Assembly (NCBI GenBank): GCA_032158295.1
Contig: CM063256.1
Coordinates: forward strand, 1,302,001-1,366,000
DNA from: Pycnopodia helianthoides
Taxonomy: Eukaryota; Echinodermata; Asteroidea; Forcipulatida; Asteriidae
DNA length: 64,000 nt
Direction of reading: 5' to 3'
Below, one piece after another: positions 10,723-21,500 of this stretch. Below the pieces are notes generated by a model. The model searched no databases. It was not told where the DNA came from and saw only the letters and a list, made by a program, of their open reading frames with translations. Within the stretch, counting starts at the first letter, position 1, and each line of letters starts with the position of its first letter. The position numbers were made by a program, and so were the translations under genes.

Positions 10723-13117
10723 TAAATCCAGGTTACGGGCCTGACTGCCAGCAACTGTTTTGTTAGCAAAAACCAATTCTGTAATGTTCCTTTAACACTA
10801 TAACAGTTACTTGAATGAAAAAAAATTACAATTTGTAAAAACTCCCAAAATCCAAAACTGGAATGCTTGCGCTGGCACACAGTGGTGGTGTGTAAACACC
10901 AGGGCCCAATTTCATAGAGCTGCTTAGAACAAAAATTTGCTTAGCATGAAATTTTTGCCTCGATAAAAACAGGATTACAAGCCAAATTTCCACATGATTT
11001 TCAGGATAAGCAAACAACAGCTGAATACCATTAACAAGCAATACGCAACACATGGAAATTTGGTTGGTAATACTGTTTTTATCAAGGAAGAAATTTCATG
11101 CTAAGCATATTTTCGTGCTTAGCAGCTCTATGAAATTGGGCCCTGCAATCGGGGACTTCCTATCGTCCCTCTTTGTTTGCAACTTTTTGGCAACTGAGCT
11201 CGGCCCATTGGTTCAAGTACACTATTCAACTGGGGACCTTCATCAAACCAGGAACCATTATTGTCCTCTTTTGTTAGGTCACCGGTTTGAATGTGTATAC
11301 CTACCCCTGCCTAGGGCCCTACTGAACTCGCCTCACACACACACACAAGACCTGCAGGGCCCAATTTTCTAGAGACAACGAAGTTATGCTTACCAGAAGG
11401 TTACCTGCCAGAATATCACGTCGTCACATATACTATTTCTGACTGGTAATATCCAGCTATAATTTTGCTTAGCACAAAATTTGTAAGCAAGATATTGTGT
11501 GCTTTAGCATTAAGCAGCTCTAGTTGGTCTTCAAAAAGGGCATGTTGTACAAGTTGTAGCACTCTTCTCCTTGGCCATGCTTTTAAAGAATTCTAATTAT
11601 ACATCTCAAAAAATTCAGACAAGATTTTTTAAAGTAAATTTCTGCCTCTGCAATTTTCAACAATAGGCCCTATAATCATTTTGTGCACACCGAAAAAGCA
11701 GTCTTTAACTTTGCGCATGGTGCCGAAAACACCCGAAATTTCTCCAAATTATGCGAATGGAATCCAATTTCAACACTTTAATTCTTAAGACAAGAAAATT
11801 CACAACTCACCTTTGCATTGTTTCAATAGTTTATCCTCGGAACTCCGGTAAAAACCCGAATTTTTTCGAGCAAAAGACAAGGATTTTTGTCGACGTCATC
11901 CGCTTTTTCTTCAAAGTGACGCACGAGAGCGGTCGGACCGCCGCCGCGGGCTGAGTACGCATATCATGAACGGCCGGCGGGCGGCCGGACGACGAACGAG
12001 CAGCTGCAGGCGACCAAACTTTACGGCCCCCTGGCCTCAAGGTCATGTGACCCTTTAACAAAGCCTGAACCTTCTCATTGGCTAACATTGATACTATTTT
12101 TGGAAATAAACTTGACTTGTATCTAAGGGGATGGATGAGACTATTTATTTTGATAGGGGATTATCAGCGATGTTTACGCACATGAGATGCACTTGTTCAA
12201 TTACTGAACTAATGTTTATTCAGCGGGATTTGATTTGTTAACTTGTTTTAGTCAGAAGACAATGATGTCCCTAGAAGAGAATGGAATATACGATGAAAGA
12301 GTGACCAAAGTTTTGTCTAGAGGTAAGGAGAATTTAGAAGTTGATCAATACTACCCATCCGATAATTAACACATCTTATGTGTAACTGAGAAGTAGGAAA
12401 CACTGTTTTTGTGAAGGGGTAATGAGAAATTAAAAGTTGATCAACTGAATTGTATATGAAAAGGTAGTGATTCAAAGTTGGACCAAACTTCAAAACTTTG
12501 GGGTTCATATTGGGGCTTTCATTTTGTAATAAAACGCGTATCATGCATAATTATAACTATTCATATTCTTGTCTAAGATTTTGATATTTTCAATCTGTAA
12601 CTGTAAAGTTGTCATTCCATAAATTAAGAGTATTCAGCCGATAATGTAAGTACAAGATCATAGATAATCTTTAAAATATATATATTTAAATAACCTTTTC
12701 TTAGATAAAAACTTGCGATTATAAAATTGTTTGGTTAATTCATCAATTTATTTTAGTGTTAGCGTGCCCCATTTCCAACCCAACCGTTTAACCCATTGGG
12801 GTGTTACATAATATCAAACTTCCCTCGATTTTAAATAAAGGATCGTGATAATCAACTTTCAGACGTTTTAGCCACCTGTCAAGTCCAACCCAGCCCCGCC
12901 CACCCCATTATGTAACGTGGTTATCAACTCTTGAGGGGGATACATTGCAGTCTGTGCCCATTTATGTGGGGATTCTTGCTACAGTTGTATTAATTGAGAA
13001 GTCTAGGGCAATATTATCAACCAATGTTATTGTTTTTGTTTAACACTTCTAGCTGTTCAACAGCCACCCACGATCGGAAGAGATGACCTTCACCTCTTCT
13101 CCGAAGAATGTTATTAA
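6764..13117 (+). CDS. Possible 3' end of an unrecognised gene (three phase-matched exons)
   Basis: Three short exon candidates join in one frame. Exon A (about 6764-6845) reads EATKYDNWPMMDGKVTRQAA and ends at CCA|GTAAGT. Exon B (12252-12322) follows TTTTAG, reads QKTMMSLEENGIYDERVTKV and ends AG|GTAAGG. Exon C (13053-13117) follows CTTCTAG, reads VQQPPTIGRDDLHLFSEECY and stops at TAA 13115-13117. Splice phases fit at both junctions (2 then 1). The 5' boundary of exon A is uncertain: an in-frame TGA lies just upstream and the acceptor is poor. I do not recognise the family. The acidic, basic and aromatic mix looks like real protein rather than noise, but a pseudogene or chance chain is possible. 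Confidence 0.35.
7090..7310 (-). repeat. Dispersed repeat (partner at 13520-13610)
   Basis: The stretch GGTTGGAAAGATGTTTTC...TCCACACAAATA is found in inverse orientation at about 13540-13600. It is probably a remnant of another small hairpin transposon family. Confidence 0.5.
7311..10177. other. Non-coding stretch, no gene supported
   Basis: An 83-codon open frame at 8179-8430 and an overlapping antisense 103-codon frame have no recognisable motif. The rest is AT-rich. If the three-exon gene is real, this is intron between its exons A and B. Confidence 0.35.
10178..10795 (-). mobile_element. TTAA-ended MITE, family A (copy 2), interrupted
   Basis: An inverted copy of the element at 5040-5428. 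A 220-bp hAT-like element (10524-10743) splits it, with an 8-bp duplication of the target. Removing that element and one duplication leaves a continuous family A sequence. Confidence 0.85.
10524..10743. mobile_element. hAT-like non-autonomous element with 8-bp target-site duplication
   Basis: It starts CAGGCCTGTAACC and ends GGTTACGGGCCTG (13-bp terminal inverted repeats, one mismatch). The flanks are ACTGCCAG at 10516-10523 and ACTGCCAG at 10744-10751. An 8-bp duplication and CAG...CTG termini are usual for hAT elements. The interior has poly-C and A-rich runs and no coding capacity. Confidence 0.9.
10902..11143. mobile_element. GGGCCCAATTTCATAGAGC hairpin element, family F (copy 1)
   Basis: Both ends carry the same inverted sequence (GGGCCCAATTTCATAGAGCT and AGCTCTATGAAATTGGGCCC) and the interior is largely self-complementary, so the whole element can fold as a hairpin. 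Relatives lie at 11357, 13639, 35142, 36005, 56111 and 56430. Confidence 0.85.
11357..11524. mobile_element. Family F hairpin element, diverged copy 2
   Basis: The left end is GGGCCCAATTTTCTAGAG. The interior has TTATGCTTACCAGAAGGTTA as in other members. The right end AAGCAGCTCTAG is truncated before the GGGCCC. Confidence 0.65.
11870..12020. other. CpG-rich patch, possible promoter or 5' end
   Basis: A locally GC- and CpG-rich segment (GACGTCATCC, CCGCCGCGGG, GGCCGGCGGGCGGCC) stands out in an AT-rich region. Such patches often mark transcription starts in otherwise methylated invertebrate genomes. No start codon or first exon could be tied to it. Confidence 0.25.
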
Positions 13118-13189
13118 AATGTTTGATGATCTGGGGTTTTCAGAGTAAAGAAGGTATTTGTTCTTTTAAAATCATGTATTTTCAAAATT

Positions 13190-13384
13190 TCACGCGTGAG
13201 GTCTCAAAATCAATTCAAATATTTTACTGAGAAATTACTTCTTTCTCAAAAACTACGTTACTTCAGAGGGAGCCGTTTCTCACAATGTTTTATACTATCA
13301 ACAGCTCTCCATTGCTCTTTACCAAGTAAGTTTTCATGCTAACAATTGTTTTGAGAAATAACCAATAGTGTCCAGTGCCTTTAA
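13190..13384 (-). mobile_element. Half copy of TTAA-ended MITE, family B
   Basis: It runs from the central palindrome CACGCGTGAGGTCTC through CTACGTTACTTCAGAGGGAG to GTGTCCAGTGCCTTTAA, matching one half of the ~370-410-bp family B element. The other half is missing. Confidence 0.8.
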
Positions 13385-13638
13385 GTCCTTCATTTGGATG
13401 AAGGATAAAACTTAAAAGTAACTCATTTGGAAAAAATTATAACATTCCCAATTATGATAATCTAAACCTTATTTTTCTAAACCCTATGGCCGACCGTATT
13501 AGTCCGCAAAGTTAAAGGAAAAACCACACAATTTTGAGGCATATTTGTGTGGATCATTGTATTCTACTTTTAAAACATCTTTCTAACCATGCACTTTATA
13601 ACAAACGCTTACAAGGCTTTTTATACACCAACTCGCCT

Positions 13639-13832
13639 GACCCAATTTCATAAAGCCATTGAGCAGAAAATGCTGCTTAGCAAATTTCTTTGCAAAGCAA
13701 AAAAATGAGTTGGGGACCAGTGGCATTAACATGAACTTTATGACATTTTGGCTGGTTACCTGTTTCAAATAAGCTAAGATTTTCTGTGCTTAGCAAGTTT
13801 TTGTGCTTACAGGCTTTATGAAATTGGAACCT
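13639..13832. mobile_element. Family F hairpin element, diverged copy 3
   Basis: It has ends CCCAATTTCATAAAGCC and GGCTTTATGAAATTGG and an interior rich in GCTTAGCAAA motifs, as in the other family F members. Confidence 0.65.
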
Positions 13833-13899
13833 GATCCAAGGCAACGTGTACCTTTAAACAGCATTACCTTACAATCAACCTGCGATTGTTGTAATGTAA

Positions 13900-14106
<207 letters not shown>

Positions 14107-14394
14107 TAAGTTTCTTTGATCTCTAGGGAGTGCCCAAGTCAATGGGTCTGAAAGTGAGGCAATGGAGCAATGTAGACAAACTGATACCCATCATAGTTTG
14201 AGGTCGCATTGTGGAGTTTCTAGTACTGTAATCATGGATGTCACAATTGGTGTAAACTGGTTTTGCCAGTTTTGACTCTTTTGTTTCGGAGCAAGAAGCT
14301 ATACTTGCCTCATCTATCAGTGAGGATGTTAACTCAAAGATTGAAACATCCCATGGAAGGACAGGTTGTTAAGGTGAAACCAGGGCTTACTTCC

Positions 14395-14520
14395 GAAAAA
14401 CACTAAGTACCATCTTAATGAGATGTCATTAATGTCAATTTGTATGGTGACATCTCACTTTGCTTAGCAATTAAGATTGATACACATCTTAAGATATGTC
14501 TAAGCTCTTGTGAAATTTGT
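14395..14520. mobile_element. Small hairpin element, family J (copy 1)
   Basis: AACACTAAGTACCATCTTAA, ...GTGACATCTCACTTTGCTTAG and CATCTTAAGATATG resemble the elements at 24300-24420 and 51535-51675, which share CACTAAGATTCAT, TTAAGATGAG and TGACATCAC. Confidence 0.5.
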
Positions 14521-15075
14521 TGAGGATCACCTATCATTGAAGGGGGAGTGGTTTACCTCCATTGTTTCCAAGAGCAGAAATCAAACCTGGGCACCTGTGG
14601 AAAGTACACATTTTAAAATCTGCAACAGCTGTTTTCAGTTAAAATCTGTTTAATAACACAATTTCATCATTTACACATAGCATAGTGGGTTGTAATTGTG
14701 AATTACTTTTTAATTTTTTTTTTCCCCCAGTGGCTTGAGGCTTGAGTATATACTCAGAAGGTTGCTGTATTCGGTGAACTATGTTCCTAACCATGTCTTA
14801 GTTAATGAATAATACGGGTCAGGACAAGGTATAATGGTATGTATATCAATAATCAATCATTTATCAATAACTTTTCTTCATTTGTGGTTATATTTTGAGC
14901 TAAAAGGCTCTAATAAACGCTTTTGTTGTAGTTCATAAATTAGTCCAGGTCTTACTACCAGAAGAATTTTCTACCAAAAAGAATAGAATGAACCCATGGT
15001 CTGCTTTCTATTTAACTTCTCTATTCCTTCCCTTTCAATTCTTACGGACACTGAGTATTTTAGAGCATAAGTTAA

Positions 15076-15303
<228 letters not shown>

Positions 15304-15595
15304 TGAAGGACAATGGGATTGCCAAGCAAAATCCAACCCTTCAACAATGTGGGATATGTTCTTAAATCTGTGTGACAAGACTCCTAATATACCAGACTTT
15401 GAAATTGATGCGTTAAATTGAGCAAGTACAATTGGCTTTGTGCAGAGTAACTTTAGATAAAATAATGTCCATGTTTGGTAGAAAATTTGCAATACATAAT
15501 GCACTGATAAATAATGATGATATCAGAAAAGTACATTTCCAGTGTTGGTGAAAAAACAATTTTGCAAAAATTTGAGGTGTTTCAGATTATTATTG

Positions 15596-16000
15596 ACATG
15601 CTTGGCTTGGCTTGTTTGCTTAGCACATCAGCTTGGCAAAAAATGTGTTTGTATCCAGCAACAATTACTTGTATGCTAAGCACATCTGCTTGGCAAAAAT
15701 AAGTTGGCAACCAGCAAAAATGGCTTGTATGCTCAGCATATTTATCTGCTTGGCAAAAATTAGTTTGCAACAAGCAACAATGGCTTGTATGCTTAGCATA
15801 TCTGCTTGGCAAAAATGTATTTGCAACCAGCAATAATGGCTTGTATGTTTAGCACGTCTGCTTGGCACAAATGAGTTTGCAACCAGCAACAACGGCTTGT
15901 ATGTTAGCACATCTGCTTGGCAAAAATGAGACAGCAAAAGCAATAATGGCTTGTATGCTTAACACATCTGCTTGCCAAGAATTGGTTAGCAACCAGCAAA
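15596..16000 (+). repeat. Tandem repeat of ~56-64 bp units inside the ALKBH6 pseudogene
   Basis: About seven diverged units contain TGCTTGGCAAAAAT, GCAACCAGCAA and GGCTTGTATGCTTAGCACA. Overlapping open frames on both strands are products of the repeat and not genes. The array sits between pseudogene pieces 3 and 4. Confidence 0.85.
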
Positions 16001-16412
16001 AATCAGTATATTATATTAAATGGTATTTTGGTTGGAATGCTGTTTTTTGCTCCACATTTTTCCTGTCTTGAGAACGTTTGACTGCTTAGCAGTTTTACAA
16101 ATTATGTTCCACTGATCAGTTTCTAATGATTTACTTGTGACATGCAACATCTTGACAAACTCTACTTTGTTCTCTCTCTCTTTAGGAAGGCAATTCCTTA
16201 TCTGAGACACCAGTCCAACATGTCTTATCTTTGATCCTTCAACCTCGTAGTCTTGATGTATACATCTTATCACTATGGTATCACCAAGACAACCAGGGAT
16301 CTCATCACAGACAAAGTAGTCAATGTTGACCGGACGCATCATATCATTGGTGGCACACTAGACATTGTCATGCCTCATTTCACTGACAATAAGATATGTC
16401 CCCAAACCATAG

Positions 16413-18559
16413 AGCTTGTTTGGTTACAGGTGATAAAGAGCTGAGATAATGTTGACCATTCCTGAACTTTAGTTTGCCCATAGAGGGTGCTGTTTTCTTC
16501 TGCAAACCCATGCACATTGCATGAAGCTCAGTATACTGTATAATGTTCAACTAGTCCAGTGTATCTTATTCGTATTGAAATTTGTATATTGTACAAGAAT
16601 TCAAATGCGCACTGGAGTGCCTCAAAGACATCCATGGCATATATATTTTTTTTTTATTGAGAGAAAAAATTGTTTGGTGTTCACAGGCTGTAGACGTTCG
16701 TTTTACTTTAGTATTTAATTTTTAATTTTGTTGAGGGACCTAGCTGTTACAAACTGCTTCAGAACCAAAACAAATAGTGAGACATTTGTCAAATTCCACC
16801 TTGTAGTCAATCTATTTTTCCCTCTTTTTTTCACCTTCAAATTTCAACATTTTAAACATCAAATGTCAATTTCTTGTCAGACAATTTAAAAGACTGTTGC
16901 AAAAACTAGCGTTTCTCAGACTGTTAGTTATAATTATAATCTCAACAAATCCCAGGAAACATTGTAGGCCTACATTATCTACAGATTTTTGTGAATATAA
17001 TTAAATATCATGGTTTTTTTTTAGTAGATTGATAGCAGCACAGCGCTTTATTTAGAAAATCTGAAATTTGTTTCTAAAAAGTTCTTGCTAAATGTGTTAT
17101 AAGGACAGTATATTATAAATTGATAATAGCAGAATAAAGTATGAAAGACAACTGATCATTTTTGTATGTCAACATTTTTGCCTGAGCTACCAGTGTCTTT
17201 TTGAAATTAAGCATTTGCTTTATTTGCCTTTCAAAAAAATTAAAGGGGGTGCACCCATCCCTAAATATGTGCCTTGCTACACACACACACAAGCATTAAT
17301 GATTTTTGCCATATCTCACCAATAAAATGAAAAATTTATTTAATGACAAAATTAGGGATTAGGGACACACTTGTTTTCGTTTACCATGTAAGTCTAATGA
17401 TTTAATGACCTCTCTCTCTCTTTGATGCCACAACATCTATCAGGGTTAAAAAGTAGGTTCTGTATAAAATAGTATTTTCACATTTTGAACTTGCTTGGAT
17501 TCAAGCAAAAAAAATCAAAAATGAGCATAGAAGGGCGTGGCTGGAGCGGACCAAAAGATTAATCATTGCTGAACATGTCGTGTGTCTGTTAGCAGTATTT
17601 GTTACTTTTTACTATTTAAACAAAATCTTTAAAAAAAATAGTAAGTATCTTTGAAATAATATCTGCAGTAACCCAGTGGTGACAAAAGATGAAGCCCCCA
17701 TAGTTCGTGTTGGGTACAATCCTCTTTGGTTGAGGTGCACACGTGCGAAAGTAGGTCAAACACGCCCATTTATGTTAAGTGCCTTATCTGTCCTGGGAAA
17801 AAAATACGCTGACCGCACCGTTAAACTAACATACCGCCCTCACTGTTGGTTCATGCGGCGTCTTGCTACGAGCTTGCTATTCCCTCACTTTCGCTTGGAA
17901 AATCAATGCCAGACCATTGGATGAACTGTTCTTCTTATCGTTTTACTGGCAATTTATCTAAAGAAGAAAGCAACAATCATTATATTTGAATAAGAAATAA
18001 TAATTGAATCGGAAAAATTCCATTGCCCTCAAAGGTAATGACTGACGGTGATTGTCGGTCTAAAACATAGTTTTACTTTTGGTGTTTAGCCGATGCGTGT
18101 ACGTTTAACCAGAATTCCATAGACTTGAAATATCAGTCGGTAAGGCGTACATTAGAGTTATAACTTCGTTCTCATGTTGTTCGGACGCACTTGTACACCG
18201 CATGTTGTTTCTGATCGAACGTACGCCGCGTACAAAGTTCACAAAAAAGGAAACTTCGTATTTTCTCGTTCATAAAATTGAAGAAAAAATAATAATTTGT
18301 TTGTAAAAATACGCATTCTGATTATATTCTTGTTTATTTTTAAATTGATTTATGTTTATTGTTAATATGTAAAATGTTACAGCTTATTTTAAATTAAATA
18401 CATGGTAAAGATAAGATTCTAAACTTCTTTTTAGCTAGACTGGCATGAGTCGAGTGTGTGTGTGACTGTAAGCAATTAATGAGTTTTGCGGCAGTCGGTG
18501 TATAAACAGCAATCGTCTGTCTGTAGTTTCTCACCTGTATTTTTCGTAATTTAAATAAA
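16413..18559. other. Non-coding stretch leading to the HADHB start
   Basis: No gene or clear repeat is recognised. An 82-codon frame at 17676-17924 has no known motif. The last few hundred bases before 18560 should hold the HADHB promoter and 5' UTR. No TATA box is evident. In vertebrates HADHA is the divergent neighbour, but no HADHA exon is recognisable in the 18 kb upstream here. Confidence 0.4.
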
Positions 18560-21500
18560 ATGGCTACACATTTAATCAAGAAGTGCCGGACATCTGTTTT
18601 ATCACAGTTTCTGGGATTTTCAAGTGGAGCCCGTAAGTAATTAGTGGATTAATTGTTGAAACATGATTGCCATAACTTGTGTCTTCCCGGTGGGGCGACT
18701 TGATGGTTTTGATTTTACAGCACATCATGTTATTTGCACATGTTCATGGTCAATTCGCCCCAATCAGTCAGTTTGATAGTTTGGTCTGTTGCAAAAACAC
18801 TGCAAATTGTAGTTGCGACAATCGTAACCTCCATCCTCCCGACGGTCGGAAGGATGGAGGGTTACTACTATCGCAACTATGCAAATTGCAGACAATTGCT
18901 TGTGACTCACTCCACTTTTTGGCCCTACACCCAACCTACTCCTAGAATTATGAGGTTCCATGAACCTCATAGTCATAGAGGTCCATGTACAAACTACAAT
19001 ACAAAACTTTTTTTCATTTACGTTTCTGCACCTGGAGTTCTCATTTGAAATCGGATCTCGCCAAAATTAGGCTCTACGTGTTCCTTGGAATCTCATTGAG
19101 CGTTGCATGGGTCAAGAAAATCCACTCCGCAAATTTAAAATTGTTAAAAAGCAATAAATTCTTCCGGTCATTCCCAGTCCTCTTCAAACAGTGTGAGTGT
19201 TATAACAAATATGGCGCTGGAGTCACATGATGTGTGTACAAAACCAACCTACAGTTGCCGGGACCAGCGTTGCTGCGCGCGGAGTACCAGTTTGTTCGGT
19301 AGACCTTTGCGAGCGCAGCAAGCGCCATATTTGTTATAACACTCACACTGTTTGAAGAGGACTGGGAATGACGGTAAGAATTTATTGCTTTTTAACAATT
19401 TTAAATTTGCGGAGTGGATTTTCTTGACCCATGCAACGCTCAATGAGATTCCAAGGAACACGTAGAGCCTAATTTTGGCGAGATCCGATTTCAAATGAGA
19501 ACTCCAGGTGCAGAAACGTAAATGAAAAAAAGTTTTGTATCGTAGTTTGTACATGGACCTCTATGAGGTTCATGGAACCTCATAATTCTAGGAGTACACC
19601 CAACCAAGTACCTTGGCTTCGCCTTCGGCTTCAGTTCAGGAGGTGAAATAATTTTTCAAGTAGAAAATAAAATGGTTATGCCAAGATTTTCCCGCGGTTG
19701 TCACTTACTTTGCTTAGTGCATTAGTGACTACTGTCTTACTGACTTACCCTGGCCTAGTGCAATTGTTGCAGGTGGAGAGCACATTAACATGAAACTGTG
19801 CAGGCTTGTTTTTTTGATGAAAGTCTCCTAGTCCTAGCACTGCAGGCAATCACAAACATCGTCAGCACCATGAATGTTTGCTGATGCGCATATGCGATGA
19901 GTAGTCTTTATTCAAGCCAAGGCAGTGTCCATCGCTCACAGCGCCATCGCTGTGGAACACGAATCAGCAGCAAGCAGTGACATGAAAAAAAACTGAGTAG
20001 GTAATGCCGCTGTTTTGAGCAAAATGAATCAGCACACGTGCGCATCAGTAAAACATCATGACGCCAATGACTTAGTCGAGTGATTGGCAGCTCTGAAATT
20101 TGTTCATAAAATTACACCAAAACGAGCGCGCACATTTTCGTGTTAATGTGCTCTTCACAATTGGGCTACGGTAAGTGACAACTTGAGAGAAAATCTCGAC
20201 TAACAAACGTGGGTTTCTATTTTGAAAATGATTTCACATCCTGATACTTCGGAGGGAGTCCAGCGTATTGGCACTATTTATGGGGCTGGGCCGTGCTAAC
20301 CCCGTAGTTATGAATAATGCCAATGATGTAATACGTTGAACTCTCTCAGCTTCTTGGCCCTATGCCCACACAGCATCAGGACGTGAGATGATTTCCCACA
20401 TTGTTTTGCAGAGATTTTCCAGTCTAAAACCAATCAACCTGTAAAGTACATGTAGGTACTGTATAGCCAGGGATCAAGCCCACAAGCACCCTACAATTCA
20501 AGCGTTCGAACAAGCGAGCGTGCAGAGCAGTCACGTTTGGGAGCCAATCAGCATTGTTTTTCAGTGTTTCCCTTCCAGGGGTTAGTGACATGAGGTATCG
20601 ATATGGCACGCTGCCCATGGTAGCGAGGCTAGTGCTGAGTGCCATAGTGTTAGCCAGCAGGGTGTCTGGGTGTCTTTTGGACACCCTGTTTTAAATTTGG
20701 ACACCCTGTTTTATCTGTCATTTACATGTAAATGTATTGTAAGTGAACAATTTGGAAACCCAGTTTTTTAATTTCCAGCAAATTTGGACACCCTTTTACC
20801 AAATCCTGGCTAAAACCTTGCTGAGTGCCCTTGTCATTGTCAATGTTTTCTTATTTATCTCAATGAGTTATTTTTTGTGTACTTGCAGATGGAGTGCGAG
20901 CTTTGAGTACGTCAGTCGTCAGAGACGTTAATGTGACAACAAAGAGCAAGAAAACACTGTCTAAGAATGGACGTAAGAACATTGTTCTGGTTGAAGGAGT
21001 CAGGACTCCATTCCTCATGTCAGGAACAGAGTAAGTTTAACTTAAAGACTTTCTAATTAATCAAGAGATTTTTATTCATTCTCAGTCTATGGAAAAAACA
21101 TTAAAGACACTGGACACCTTTGGTAATTGTCAAAGACCAGTTTTGTCACTTGGTGTACAATGTATCTCAACATATGCACAAAATAACAAACCTGTGAAAA
21201 TTTCAACTCAATTGGTCGTCGAAGTTGCGAGATAATAATGGAAGAAAAAACACCCTTGTCACACGAAGTTGTGTGCTTTCAGATGCTTGATTTCGAGACC
21301 TCACGTGTGAAATCAATTCAAATATTTTACTGAGAAATTACTTCCTTCTCAAAAACTACGTTACTTCAGAGGGAGCCGTTTCTCACAATGTTTTATACTA
21401 TCAATATCAACAGCCCTCCATTGCTCGTTACCAAGTAAGTTTTTATGCTAACAATTATTTTGAGTAACTACCAATAGTGTCCAGTGCCTTTAAAGGGTGT

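Noticed and set aside
18985..19554. Two 81-101-codon frames encoding the same peptide in opposite arms
   Set aside because: They reflect the inverted repeat. There is no known motif and no splice context.
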